This document shows, piece after piece, positions 7,631 to 15,967 of a stretch of 64,000 nucleotides of DNA. Under the pieces are notes generated by a model. That model was not told the origin of the DNA. It searched no databases and was given only the letters and a program-made list of their open reading frames with translations. Position 1 is the stretch's first letter. Each line of letters begins with the position of its first letter. A program made the position numbers and the translations under genes. Source of the stretch: VFMC01 sp040398525 (GTDB taxonomy: Bacteria > Actinomycetota > Acidimicrobiia > Acidimicrobiales > Ilumatobacteraceae); NCBI GenBank assembly GCA_040398525.1, contig JBBATY010000003.1, positions 127,915 to 191,914 of the forward strand, given 5' to 3'.

Positions 7631-7976
7631 GCTCGAGGCGAATGTGCCGAAGTGTGTGTGTGTTTCTCGCGTCAAGTGCCCTCGAGTACATGAGCTCGAC
7701 GACCCAGAAAGGCTGGGCGGGACGGGCGAAGACCGATCACCGCGGCCTATCGCACGGGAGCCGTCCGTGAGCCGGGGCACCGCTGGTGGTGGCCGAGACT
7801 CACGAAGCCCTCAGGTCCGTGAGCGGCGGCCACATGAGCGGGGGTCCATTCTCACGGAACCCGGCTCGGGGCGGGCCGGGGCGGGGCCGAGGCGGGGCGG
7901 GGCCGGGTCGGACCCGGGCGAGCGAGGGCAGCGTCGGAGGTCGGCGAAGGAAGGTGCTGGGGTAGCGTGGGCCTTG
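7631..7976. other. 346-base intergenic region with divergent promoters and G-rich tract
   Basis: No protein-like frame was found. Toward the effector gene (minus strand) there is TTGACG at 7675-7670, then a (GT)6 run at 7652-7663. Toward the desaturase (plus strand) there is a G-rich tract at 7868-7907 and TAGCGT at 7963-7968. The middle (about 7690-7860) shows nothing recognisable. Confidence 0.6.
7868..7907 (+). other. G-run array with G-quadruplex-forming pattern
   Basis: Six runs of three or four G separated by one to seven bases (7868-7871, 7873-7875, 7878-7881, 7883-7886, 7894-7897, 7899-7902) plus GGG at 7905-7907, on the coding strand about 70-110 bases before the desaturase start. 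This fits the standard G-quadruplex spacing rule. A regulatory role is conjecture. Confidence 0.5.
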
Positions 7977-8948
7977 ATGACGACCGGGGTCGACATGGTG
8001 CCGGAGGTGCTGCCGGTCGGACACGAGACCTCGCTCGTGCGTGCCGACGGCCGCCCGCTGCCGGGCTTCCGCAACGACCTGCGCCGCGTCCCGAACGCGC
8101 GCAACGCCCTGTCGGTGGTGGGACTGTTCGCGCAGACCGGCCTCGTGGTCTACGCCGCAGTCCGCTGGGTGCCCTGGGCCGTCGTCCCCGCCTTCATCCT
8201 GATGGGCCGCGCCCACGCCCAGTTCGCCTCGCTGATGCACGAGGCCGCCCACCGCCTGCTGTTCAGCGACAAGCGGGCCAACGACCTCGTCGGCCGCTGG
8301 TTGCTCGGCTACCCCACGTTCAACTCCACCGACGCGTACCGCCGCGTGCACATGGCCCACCACCGCGACGAGTTCGGCCCCGACGAGCCCGACATGGCCC
8401 TCTACGCCGGCTACCCGATCGGGCACGCCAGCTTCCGCCGCAAGCTGATGCGCGACGCCACCGGCCGCACCGGCATCAAGCTGTTCCGCCAGTTCCTCGG
8501 CAACCTTCGCCATCCCAACCCGCAGTCGCGCAAGGCCACCCGGCAGATCCTCGCCCTGCAGGGCGCGCTGTTCGCCGCGGCGATCGTGAGCGGCCACTGG
8601 TGGGTGTACCCGGTGTTGTGGGTGGGGCCGTACCTCACGGTGTGGCGGGTGATCAACCGGCTGCGCAGCGTCGCCGAGCACGGCGGCATGCACCGATCGA
8701 GCGACCGCCGCGAGAGCACCCACTCGGTGCGCCAGCACCTGCTCGCCCGCTTCCTGCTCGTGCCATACCACATCGGCTGGCACCTCGCCCACCACGTCGA
8801 CTCCGGGGTGCCGTTCCGCAACCTGCCCCGCTTCCACCGCGCCCTGCACGAGGCGGGGTACGTCGACGCGACGCTCGAGTACCCGAGCTACCCGGCCATA
8901 TGGAAGGCGCTGGCCGCCGAGCGGCCGTCACCCGCAACGAGCGCCTGA
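7977..8948 (+). CDS. membrane fatty acid desaturase family protein
   Basis: 323 residues. The three His boxes of integral-membrane di-iron desaturases are present: HEAAH (HxxxH), HMAHH (HxxHH) and HLAHH near the C-terminus, plus an EHGGMH segment. Hydrophobic stretches SVVGLFAQTGLVVYAAV and VVPAFILMG, with others around ALFAAAIVSGHWWVYPVLWV, give four or so membrane helices. It would insert a double bond (or hydroxylate) in membrane lipid acyl chains using O2 and an electron donor. The ATG at 7977 is chosen because TAGCGT lies eight bases upstream and no Shine-Dalgarno favours the very long upstream frame. Confidence 0.88.
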   Translation: MTTGVDMVPEVLPVGHETSLVRADGRPLPGFRNDLRRVPNARNALSVVGLFAQTGLVVYAAVRWVPWAVVPAFILMGRAHAQFASLMHEAAHRLLFSDKRANDLVGRWLLGYPTFNSTDAYRRVHMAHHRDEFGPDEPDMALYAGYPIGHASFRRKLMRDATGRTGIKLFRQFLGNLRHPNPQSRKATRQILALQGALFAAAIVSGHWWVYPVLWVGPYLTVWRVINRLRSVAEHGGMHRSSDRRESTHSVRQHLLARFLLVPYHIGWHLAHHVDSGVPFRNLPRFHRALHEAGYVDATLEYPSYPAIWKALAAERPSPATSA

Positions 8949-8957
8949 CGCCGGGGC

Positions 8958-10013
8958 TCAGCCACCGGTGAGCGTCACGCCGATCGCCACAGCCGCCGGC
9001 TGGTCGGGCTCGGGCAGGTAGCGCTCGACGTTCACGGTGAGCGGATGGCCGGCGAGCGTCGCCCCAGGGTCGCCGCTGAACCACTCGACCTCGCTGAGGT
9101 CGGTCGGCACCTCGCTCGCCGCGTAGACGAGCGCACCGCCCGTCTGCTCAGCGGCATAGAACTCGACGAGGCGCTCGTAGTCGGCCGGCGGCGCCTCGTA
9201 GCGCACGTTGTAGGTGAGCCGCGGTGCCGGCTGGGTGCCGGCCTCGACATTGAGCTCGACCGGCGACACGCCGTCGGCGACGGGCACCTCGTCGAGCCAG
9301 CCACCGAGGAAGGTCGACAGCTCCGGCAGCTCGGCCACGCGCCGGGTGAGGTCGACGCGTAGATCGGTGCGACCGGTCTCGGTCATCGTCGCGTCCATCT
9401 CGGGCAGCACCGTGACCGTCATCGCCGACCAGCCCTCGGCGGCGGCGGCGGCCGTCGGCGGGTAGGTGAGCGTGACGGCGACGTACATCCCCAGGTCGGT
9501 CTCGGTGCGCGTTGCCGCGTCGAACGACTCGCTCGAGAACGCGTCGTCGAACGCCGTGAGCACCTCGTCGCGTGCGCCGGCCGTGGTGCTCCACGCGCTC
9601 CAGACCTCCTCGAAGCCCCCGTCGAAGCTCTGCGCCAGGCCGTAGCGGGCGTACGACAGCAGTGCGTCGTCGGGCAGCGGCACCGCCACCGGCAGCGCGA
9701 ACAACTCGCCGAAGACCGCCGGCGCTCCACCCGGCTCGGCGAAGGCCCCGAGGACGCCCGCGAAGTCGGCGTCGATGCTGCTGCTCCACGCCCCGGCGGC
9801 AACGGGGGCGGCCGTCGACGGCACCGTCGTGGCAGGTGCCGCCGTGGTGTCGGGCGCCGCGCTCGAGGCAGGCGCTGCCGTGGCGGCAGGCGCCGCCGTG
9901 GTCTCGACGGAACCTGGGGAGGTGTCCGCCGGCTCTGCCTGCTCGGTGCCGCACGCAGCGGTGAGCAGGGCAACAGTGACCAACGAGCACGACGACAGCA
10001 GGCGCAGACGCAT
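8958..10013 (-). CDS. lipoprotein with Ala/Thr/Pro linker
   Basis: 351 residues. The signal peptide ends in a lipobox LTAAC (Cys21), so the mature protein is anchored to the outer face of the membrane. A low-complexity Ala/Thr/Pro linker (about residues 35-72, repeats of TTAAP type) leads to a ~275-residue extracytoplasmic domain that I do not recognise. The same linker style recurs in the lipoprotein at 44157-45194. TACGTT lies six bases before the ATG, suggesting a leaderless mRNA. It diverges from the suf operon; the promoters lie back to back. Confidence 0.8.
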   Translation of the reverse strand: MRLRLLSSCSLVTVALLTAACGTEQAEPADTSPGSVETTAAPAATAAPASSAAPDTTAAPATTVPSTAAPVAAGAWSSSIDADFAGVLGAFAEPGGAPAVFGELFALPVAVPLPDDALLSYARYGLAQSFDGGFEEVWSAWSTTAGARDEVLTAFDDAFSSESFDAATRTETDLGMYVAVTLTYPPTAAAAAEGWSAMTVTVLPEMDATMTETGRTDLRVDLTRRVAELPELSTFLGGWLDEVPVADGVSPVELNVEAGTQPAPRLTYNVRYEAPPADYERLVEFYAAEQTGGALVYAASEVPTDLSEVEWFSGDPGATLAGHPLTVNVERYLPEPDQPAAVAIGVTLTGG

Positions 10014-10060
10014 GGGCCAAACGTACGCTGTGTGACCGGCGCGGAAACCTCACCCCGGGG

Positions 10061-10084
10061 TTTCCACTATGGCGATAGTGGAAA
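10061..10084 (+). promoter_or_regulatory. suf operator site A over the sufC promoter
   Basis: A perfect inverted repeat TTTCCACTAT, four bases (GGCG), ATAGTGGAAA. It covers the expected -35 region of a promoter whose -10 box is TACACT (10085-10090), seven bases before the GTG of sufC at 10098. A repressor bound here would block the operon. Near-identical sites lie before sufB (47776-47799) and sufD (44098-44121). Confidence 0.8.
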
Positions 10085-10097
10085 TACACTGACCCCT

Positions 10098-10853
10098 GTG
10101 AGTGCTCTGTTCCAGATCGACGACCTGCACGCCCGCCCGGCCGAGGCCGACGAGTCGGTGGCCGACATCCTGCGCGGCCTGTCGCTCACGGTCGGCGCCG
10201 GCGAGGTGCACGCCATCATGGGCCCCAACGGGTCGGGCAAGTCGACCCTCGCCAGCACCCTGCTCGGCTCACCCGAATACACCGTCACCAGCGGCCGCAT
10301 CCTGTTCCATGGCGACGATGTCACCGACTGGCCGACCGACGTGCGGGCCAAGGCCGGCATGTTCCTCGCCTTCCAGTACCCGCAGGAGATCCCCGGCGTC
10401 TCGGTGATCCAGTTCCTCCGCCAGGCGCTCTCGGCCCGCAAGGGCATCGACCTGTCGGTGCTCGAGCTGCGCCTTGCGACGATGGACTGGATGAAGCGCC
10501 TCGGCATGGACAGCTCGTTCGTCGACCGCTACCTCAACGAGGGGTTCAGCGGCGGCGAGAAGAAGCGCAACGAGATCATGCAGATGGCCATCCTCGAGCC
10601 CGAGCTGGCCGTGCTCGACGAGACCGACTCCGGCCTCGACATCGACGCCCTGCGCATCGTGGCCAAGGGCATCCGCGAGGTGCGCGTCGAGCGACCGGGC
10701 ATGGGCGTGGTGCTGATCACCCACTACCAGCGGCTGCTCGACGAGCTGCAGCCCGACCACGTGCACATCATGGTCGAGGGCCGCATCGTCGCGAGCGGAG
10801 GGATGGAGTTGGCGGCGCAGCTCGAGCGCGACGGCTACGAGGCGTTCCGGTGA
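10098..10853 (+). CDS. sufC: Fe-S cluster assembly ATPase SufC (first copy)
   Basis: 251 residues, an ABC-type ATPase that powers the SufBCD scaffold. Walker A is G42-PNGSGKST; the family signature FSGGEKKRNE and Walker B LAVLDETDSGLDIDA are intact, as is the switch His in LITHYQRLL. The first member of the sufC-sufS-sufU operon, it overlaps sufS by four bases (GTGA). A GTG start is chosen at 10098 because the open frame further upstream would run through the palindromic operator, and TACACT sits seven bases before it. A second SufC is encoded at 41834-42616; this copy has a slightly longer N-terminus (LHARPAEADESVADILRG). Confidence 0.95.
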   Translation: MSALFQIDDLHARPAEADESVADILRGLSLTVGAGEVHAIMGPNGSGKSTLASTLLGSPEYTVTSGRILFHGDDVTDWPTDVRAKAGMFLAFQYPQEIPGVSVIQFLRQALSARKGIDLSVLELRLATMDWMKRLGMDSSFVDRYLNEGFSGGEKKRNEIMQMAILEPELAVLDETDSGLDIDALRIVAKGIREVRVERPGMGVVLITHYQRLLDELQPDHVHIMVEGRIVASGGMELAAQLERDGYEAFR

Positions 10854-12082
10854 CCCTCGACGTCGCTGCCGTCCGCGCGAGGTTCCCGATCTTCGAGCGC
10901 GAGATCGACGGCCAGCCCATCGTCTACCTCGACTCGGCGAACACCTCGCAGAAGCCGGCCGAGGTGATCGACGCGATGGCCGAGTTCATGCGTCACGGCT
11001 ACGCCCCGATCAACCGGAGCGCCTATCGCCTGGCAGCTGAGGCCACCGATGCCTTCGAGGGAGCGCGCAGCAAGGTGGCCCGGTTCATCAACGCGCCGCG
11101 GGCCCACGAGGTGGTGTTCACCAAGAACGCCACCGAGAGCCTGAACCTGGTGGCCTTCGCCTGGGGACGGGCCAACCTGCAGGCCGGCGACGTGGTGGTG
11201 CTCACCCACATGGAGCACCACGCCAACATCGTGCCGTGGCACATGCTGGTGGCCGAGCGCGGCATCGAGCTGCGCTGGGTGCCGCTCACCGCTACCGGCG
11301 AGCTCGACCTCACCGATCTACCGCGACTGCTCGACGGCGCCAAGGTGTTCAGCTTCACGGCGATGAGCAACGTGCTCGGCACCATCACACCCGTCGCCGA
11401 ACTGTGCCGCGCTGCGCATGCGGCCGGAGCCATCGCGATCGTCGACGGTTGCCAGTACGTGCCGCACAACGTCACCGACGTGCAGGCGTGGGACGCCGAC
11501 TTCCTGGCCTTCAGCAGCCACAAGATGTGCGGGCCCTCCGGCATCGGCGTGCTGTGGGGGCGCGAGGCCCTGCTCGACGCCATGCCCCCGTTCCTCGGCG
11601 GCGGGAACATGATCGCCGACGTGCGGCTCGACGGGTTCACCTGTGCCGAGCTGCCCGCCAAGTTCGAAGCAGGCACCCCGCCGATCATCGAGGCGGTCGG
11701 CCTCGGCGCCGCGGTCGACTTCCTCAGTTGCCTCGGCATGGCCGAGGTCCGGCGCCACGAGATGCAGGTCGCGGCCTACGCGCTGCGCTCGCTCACCGAG
11801 CGCTTCGGCGACGACATCACTATCCACGGCCCGACCGACGTCGAGCACCGCGGCGCGACGTTCAGCTTCGCCTTCCGCGGCATCCACCCCCACGACCTGA
11901 GCCAGGTGCTCGACCAGCGCAACGTGTGCGTGCGCGCCGGGCACCACTGCGCCAAGCCGCTGATGCGCATCCTCGGCGCTCCGGCTACGGCGCGGGCCAG
12001 CTTCTACGTGTACAACGACGAGCGCGAGGTCGACGTGTTGGCCGATGCCCTCGACAGCGCCACCGATATCTTCGGGTTCTGA
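10850..12082 (+). CDS. sufS: cysteine desulfurase SufS
   Basis: 410 residues of a class V aminotransferase fold, PLP-dependent. It takes sulfur from cysteine for Fe-S cluster assembly. The PLP Lys is K225 in SSHKMCGPSG; H124 (MEHHANIVPW) stacks on the cofactor, D199 contacts its nitrogen, and the persulfide Cys is C367 in VRAGHHCAKPLM. The usual VDGAQ motif reads VDGCQ. A GTG start overlaps the sufC stop; the partner sufU follows after 17 bases. It acts in the cytoplasm with SufU as the sulfur acceptor. Confidence 0.96.
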   Translation: MTLDVAAVRARFPIFEREIDGQPIVYLDSANTSQKPAEVIDAMAEFMRHGYAPINRSAYRLAAEATDAFEGARSKVARFINAPRAHEVVFTKNATESLNLVAFAWGRANLQAGDVVVLTHMEHHANIVPWHMLVAERGIELRWVPLTATGELDLTDLPRLLDGAKVFSFTAMSNVLGTITPVAELCRAAHAAGAIAIVDGCQYVPHNVTDVQAWDADFLAFSSHKMCGPSGIGVLWGREALLDAMPPFLGGGNMIADVRLDGFTCAELPAKFEAGTPPIIEAVGLGAAVDFLSCLGMAEVRRHEMQVAAYALRSLTERFGDDITIHGPTDVEHRGATFSFAFRGIHPHDLSQVLDQRNVCVRAGHHCAKPLMRILGAPATARASFYVYNDEREVDVLADALDSATDIFGF

Positions 12083-12099
12083 ACGAAAGGGGTCACCCG

Positions 12100-12549
12100 A
12101 TGCCCGGCCTCGACGACCTGTACCGAGAGATCATCCTCGATCACTACCGCAGCCCCCGCAACCGCGGCGAGCTTCCCCCGCCGGCAGCCCACGCAGTGGG
12201 CCACAACCCGCTGTGCGGCGACGAGATCGAGGTCTACCTCGACGTCGACGACCAGGGCCTGGTGCACGACATCAAGGTGGGTGGCCAGGGCTGCAGCATC
12301 TCGCAGAGCTCGGCGTCGATGATGAGCCAGGCCGTGAAGGGCCGCCCGATCAGCGAGGTCCGCGCCCTCGTGCACCGCTTCAAGTCGATGATGAGCATCG
12401 AGGAGCCGAGCGACGACCCGGCGGTGCAGAACGTGAAGCTGGGCGACCTCGAGGCGCTGCAGGGTGTGGTGAAGTTCCCGGTGCGCATCAAGTGCGCAGT
12501 GCTCGCCTGGAACACCCTCACCGAGGCGCTCGACCAGGCCACCGCCTGA
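12100..12549 (+). CDS. sufU: zinc-dependent sulfurtransferase SufU
   Basis: 149 residues. SufU accepts persulfide sulfur from SufS and passes it to the SufBCD scaffold. The zinc ligands are present: C39 and D41 (NPLCGDEIE), C65 (GGQGCSISQSS) and C132 (VRIKCAVLAWNTL). The ~20-residue insertion between the central and last Cys that distinguishes SufU from IscU is present. GAAAGGGG about 10 bases before the ATG is a good ribosome-binding site. It is the last gene of the sufCSU operon, which has no sufT/metQ-like partner here. Confidence 0.95.
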   Translation: MPGLDDLYREIILDHYRSPRNRGELPPPAAHAVGHNPLCGDEIEVYLDVDDQGLVHDIKVGGQGCSISQSSASMMSQAVKGRPISEVRALVHRFKSMMSIEEPSDDPAVQNVKLGDLEALQGVVKFPVRIKCAVLAWNTLTEALDQATA

Positions 12550-12616
12550 GCACGTCGGAACCGATCCGCTGACGGCGGATGACGGCCAGGCAACGTCGCC
12601 GCCCTACGCTCGCCGC

Positions 12617-13306
12617 ATGGCCTTCGAACCGAGAGCCGAGGCGTTCGACGACATCTGCCCGCACCCCGAGGGTGTCGACGCGACCGACGAGCTGATCCAC
12701 GAGCGCGCCTACGTGGTGCGCTCGTACTTCAAGAGCAACGACCGGCTGCTGATGCGCGGTGCCGTGCGCGACCAGAAGCCACCGGGCCTGTACGTGCCCG
12801 AGGATCCCGAGCCGCTGACGGTGCACCACATGATCGTCGACATGGAGATCGCGATGCCGACGCTCGAGATCGTCGCTGCTCGCGCTGCACTCGAGGTGCA
12901 CCCGCACGCCACCTGCCCGAGGATCGAGGACCACTACCAGCACCTCGTCGGGCTCTCGATCGCACGCGGCTTCACCCACAAGGTGCGCGAGTTGTTCGGC
13001 GGCCCACGCGGGTGCACCCACACGACCGCGCTGTTGCAGGCGATGGCTCCGGTGGCCATCCAGTCGACCTGGTCGTTCCGCGCCCGGGTGGCGCGCACCA
13101 CCGGGCAGGGCACCGCCGACTGGGGCAGCCCCGAGGCCCGCGAGCGAGGCATCGCCATGAACCTGAACACCTGCCACATCTGGGCCGAGGACGGCGACCA
13201 GGTCCGCTCGATCCGCGCCGGCGAGCCGATGGAGGTGCCGGTGTGGATCCAGAAGCGATTCGCGAAGTTGGGCCTCGATCCGAAGTCGTGGCAGGACCGG
13301 GAGTGA
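12617..13306 (+). CDS. DUF2889 domain protein
   Basis: 229 residues matching the DUF2889 family: RAYVVRSYFKSNDRLLMRG near the start, the strand TVHHMIVDMEIAMPTLEI, a conserved DHYQHLVGLSIARGFTHKV block and GCTHTTALLQAMAPVAIQS. Members are small alpha/beta proteins of unknown biochemical role, often near CoA and aromatic metabolism genes. TACGCT lies six bases before the ATG, so the start is probably leaderless. It is first in an operon with the nucleoside hydrolase (four-base gap) and SDR genes. Confidence 0.85.
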   Translation: MAFEPRAEAFDDICPHPEGVDATDELIHERAYVVRSYFKSNDRLLMRGAVRDQKPPGLYVPEDPEPLTVHHMIVDMEIAMPTLEIVAARAALEVHPHATCPRIEDHYQHLVGLSIARGFTHKVRELFGGPRGCTHTTALLQAMAPVAIQSTWSFRARVARTTGQGTADWGSPEARERGIAMNLNTCHIWAEDGDQVRSIRAGEPMEVPVWIQKRFAKLGLDPKSWQDRE

Positions 13307-13310
13307 TCGG

Positions 13311-14288
13311 ATGAGCCCGCGCCGCATCATCATCGACACCGATCCGGGCATCGACGACGCGATGGCGATCTTCTATGCCCTCGCCTCGCCGGAGCTCGAC
13401 GTCGTCGGTCTCACGACCGTGTTCGGCAACGCCTACATCGAGGCGTGCACCGAGAACGCGCTCACCCTGCTCGACATCGCCGGGCGTCCCGACATCCCCG
13501 TCGCGCAGGGCGCAGCGGGTCCGCTGCACGGGACGTTCTCGAGCCCTGCCGGGCACGTCCACGGCGACGACGGTCAGGCCAACTTGTTCCTGCCGCCGCC
13601 GCACAACCGACCCATCGAGCGCAGCGCAGCACAGTTCATCGTCGACACGGTGATGGCGTCGCCTGGCGAGATCACCCTGGTGCCGATCGGGCCGCTCACC
13701 AACATCGCCCTGGCGATGATGCTCGAGCCACGTCTCACCGACCACCTCGCCGGCATCGTGCTGATGGGTGGCAACGCGTTCTGCCCGGGCAACATCACCC
13801 CAGCTGCCGAAGCGAACATCTTCCACGACCCCGAGGCCGCCGACATGGTGTTCGGCGCCTCGTGCCCGGTGGTGATGGCCGGTCTCGACGTCACCGAGGC
13901 GACGCTGATGACCAACGAGCAGATCGCAGCGCTCGGGTCGATCCCCACCGAGCGCGCCCAGCACTTGGCGCGCATCGTGCCCTTCTACCTCGACTTCCAC
14001 CACGAGCGCGGCCGCCACGAGGGCATCCATGTCCACGACTCGACCGTGGTGAGCTGGATGATCGCCCCACAGCACTACCGCACCGTGCAACTGCCGGTGC
14101 GCGTCGACTGCACCGACGGGATCAGCCGCGGCAAGACCTGGCCTTCGCGGAGCGAGACCGACGACGAGTCGGCCTGGGCCGGTCGGCCCTCGGTGACGAT
14201 CCTCACCGAGGTCGACTCGGCCGCCGTGGTGGCACTCGAGCTCGAGCGGTTGCACCTGCCGCTCCCCGACCACGACGGAGATGCGTGA
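13311..14288 (+). CDS. nucleoside hydrolase (IunH/RihA family)
   Basis: 325 residues. It begins with the Ca-binding family signature DTDPGIDDA (residues 9-17). Further family motifs are GNAYIEACTENAL, VPIGPLTNIALAM, LMGGNAFCPGNITPAAEANIF (split: LMGGNAF and TPAAEANIF) and CPVVMAGLDVT, followed by HVHDSTVVSWM with the active-site His. It would hydrolyse the N-glycosidic bond of ribonucleosides to base and ribose. It lies four bases after the DUF2889 gene and overlaps the SDR gene by one base. The base specificity is not deducible. Confidence 0.93.
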   Translation: MSPRRIIIDTDPGIDDAMAIFYALASPELDVVGLTTVFGNAYIEACTENALTLLDIAGRPDIPVAQGAAGPLHGTFSSPAGHVHGDDGQANLFLPPPHNRPIERSAAQFIVDTVMASPGEITLVPIGPLTNIALAMMLEPRLTDHLAGIVLMGGNAFCPGNITPAAEANIFHDPEAADMVFGASCPVVMAGLDVTEATLMTNEQIAALGSIPTERAQHLARIVPFYLDFHHERGRHEGIHVHDSTVVSWMIAPQHYRTVQLPVRVDCTDGISRGKTWPSRSETDDESAWAGRPSVTILTEVDSAAVVALELERLHLPLPDHDGDA

Positions 14289-15025
14289 TGGCCGAATTCG
14301 ACGGCATGGTGGCGATCGTGACGGGATCGTCGAGCGGCATCGGCGAGGCGACGGCGCAGCGCCTGTCGGCCCTCGGCGCGAGCGTGGTCGTGAACTCGGC
14401 GAGCAGCGTGGCCGCCGGCGAGGCCGTTGCCGCGTCGCTGCCCTCCCCCTCGCTCTACGTGCAGGCCGACATCAGCGACAAGGCGCAGGGCCAGCACCTG
14501 CTCGACGCGACGATCGAGCGGTTCGGAAAGCTCGACCTGTTGGTGAACAACGCCGGGTGGACCACGGTCGTGCCCCACACCGACCTCGACGCGCTCACCG
14601 ACGAGATCTTCCTCAAGACCTTCGAGGTGAACGTGTTCGGCACCTGGTGGCTCACCAAGGCGGCGATGCCGCTGTTGCGCCAGTCGACTGACGGCCACGT
14701 GGTCAACATCACCTCGATCGCCGGAGTGCGCCCCGTCGGGTCGTCGATCGCGTACTCGATGACCAAAGCGGCGCTCAACCAGATGACCCGGCTGCTCGCC
14801 AAGAGCCACGGGCCGGTGCGGGTGAACGCCGTGGCGCCCGGGTTGGTGGCCACACCCTGGACCGCCGATTGGACGGCACTGCACGAGGGGATGAAGCACA
14901 TCGCTCCGCTGAAGCGGTCGGCCACGCCCGACGACTGCGCCGAAGCCGTGCTCGCCCTGGTGCGCAACCGCTACGTCACGGGCGAGGTGTTCGTGATCGA
15001 CGGCGGCTCGACGCAGGTGATGTAG
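14288..15025 (+). CDS. SDR-family oxidoreductase
   Basis: 245 residues of a classical short-chain dehydrogenase. The cofactor motif TGSSSGIG sits near residue 11, NNAG near 90, the catalytic Ser in NITSIAG and Y-x-x-x-K as YSMTK. The C-terminal RNRYVTGEVFVIDGG is the usual FabG-like ending. The ATG overlaps the stop of the nucleoside hydrolase gene (ATGA-type junction), so it is the third gene of the operon. Its last 50 bases overlap, tail to tail, the 3' end of the EamA transporter gene on the other strand. Substrate unknown. Confidence 0.9.
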   Translation: MAEFDGMVAIVTGSSSGIGEATAQRLSALGASVVVNSASSVAAGEAVAASLPSPSLYVQADISDKAQGQHLLDATIERFGKLDLLVNNAGWTTVVPHTDLDALTDEIFLKTFEVNVFGTWWLTKAAMPLLRQSTDGHVVNITSIAGVRPVGSSIAYSMTKAALNQMTRLLAKSHGPVRVNAVAPGLVATPWTADWTALHEGMKHIAPLKRSATPDDCAEAVLALVRNRYVTGEVFVIDGGSTQVM

Positions 15026-15908
15026 CCGCCGCAGGGCGCAGCACCACCAGGATCACGCCGCAGACCACCACTGCCCCACCGAGCACCTGCGCCATGGTGG
15101 GCACCTCACCGCGCACTCCCCACGCGACGAGCACGCTCAACGGCGTCACCACCGTCGAGATCGCTGTCGTGGTGGTGGCCGACAGCACCTTCATGACCCG
15201 GGCCAGGGCGTAGTAGATGAACGCCGAGCTGGCCGAGCCGAGCCAGACGACCACCAGCCACCCCTGCCACGACAGCGAGCCGTACTCACCGAGGTCGGGG
15301 GCGGTGACGGTGAGCATGAACACCGCACCCACCACCGTGCCGGGCGTGTTCAGCCACCACGAGTCGTAGCGCTCGCCGATGTCGCGGGTGATGAGCGTCA
15401 CCGCCGCCCAGGCCAGGGCCGCACCGGCAACGGCCAGCGCCCCGAGCACCGACCCCTCGGCCCCGCCCAGACCGCCGGCCACGCCGATGGCAATGCAACC
15501 GGCCGTGCTGAGCACCACCCCCAGCGCCTGCTGACGATGCATGCGGAGGCCGAGGAAGAGCACCTCACCGAGGCTGGTGAGCACCGGGTAGGTGGCCATG
15601 ATGACGGCGGCGATGGCGACGGGCACCTTGCTCTGGCCCCAGTTGAACAGCAGGTGGAACACAGCCGAGCCGCCGAAGCCGATGGCCAGCACCCGCCACC
15701 GATCCTGCCGCGGGATCGGCGTGCGCAGGCTCGGGAAGCTGAGCACGATGGCCGAGAACATCAGCGCCGAGACGGTGACCCGACCGGTGGCGAGCGCCAT
15801 CGGCGACAACTCGTCGAGGCCGCGCTGCACGAGCGTGTACGACACACTGCCCACGGCGATGCTGGCCGCCAGCAGGAGATATGCGCCCTGCCGACCGTCG
15901 CCACCCAC
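14976..15908 (-). CDS. EamA/DMT-family transporter
   Basis: 310 residues with about ten hydrophobic helices arranged as two five-helix EamA repeats. The first begins AYLLLAASIAVGSVSYTLVQ, the second ALAWAAVTLITRDIGERY. The end is an Arg/Ser-rich cytoplasmic tail. It would export or import a small metabolite through the cytoplasmic membrane. TAGCGT lies eight bases before the GTG start, suggesting a leaderless mRNA. The 3' end overlaps the SDR gene on the other strand by 50 bases. Confidence 0.88.
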   Translation of the reverse strand: MGGDGRQGAYLLLAASIAVGSVSYTLVQRGLDELSPMALATGRVTVSALMFSAIVLSFPSLRTPIPRQDRWRVLAIGFGGSAVFHLLFNWGQSKVPVAIAAVIMATYPVLTSLGEVLFLGLRMHRQQALGVVLSTAGCIAIGVAGGLGGAEGSVLGALAVAGAALAWAAVTLITRDIGERYDSWWLNTPGTVVGAVFMLTVTAPDLGEYGSLSWQGWLVVVWLGSASSAFIYYALARVMKVLSATTTTAISTVVTPLSVLVAWGVRGEVPTMAQVLGGAVVVCGVILVVLRPAAATSPASSRRRSRTPRP

Positions 15909-15967
15909 GGGCGGCGACGCTACCCCACATCCGCTGAGCGCCCACGGACCAGCGGGGCGCGACCAGC

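Noticed and set aside
7631..7780. N-terminal extension of the effector protein to 7780
   Set aside because: The added residues precede the signal peptide and are Ser/Arg-rich shadow sequence; an exported protein should begin with the signal peptide at 7630 or 7615.
9780..9920. Tandem repeats as a CRISPR array
   Set aside because: The repeats are the Ala/Thr/Pro linker codons of the lipoprotein (also at 44990-45070), with no spacers or regular repeat length.
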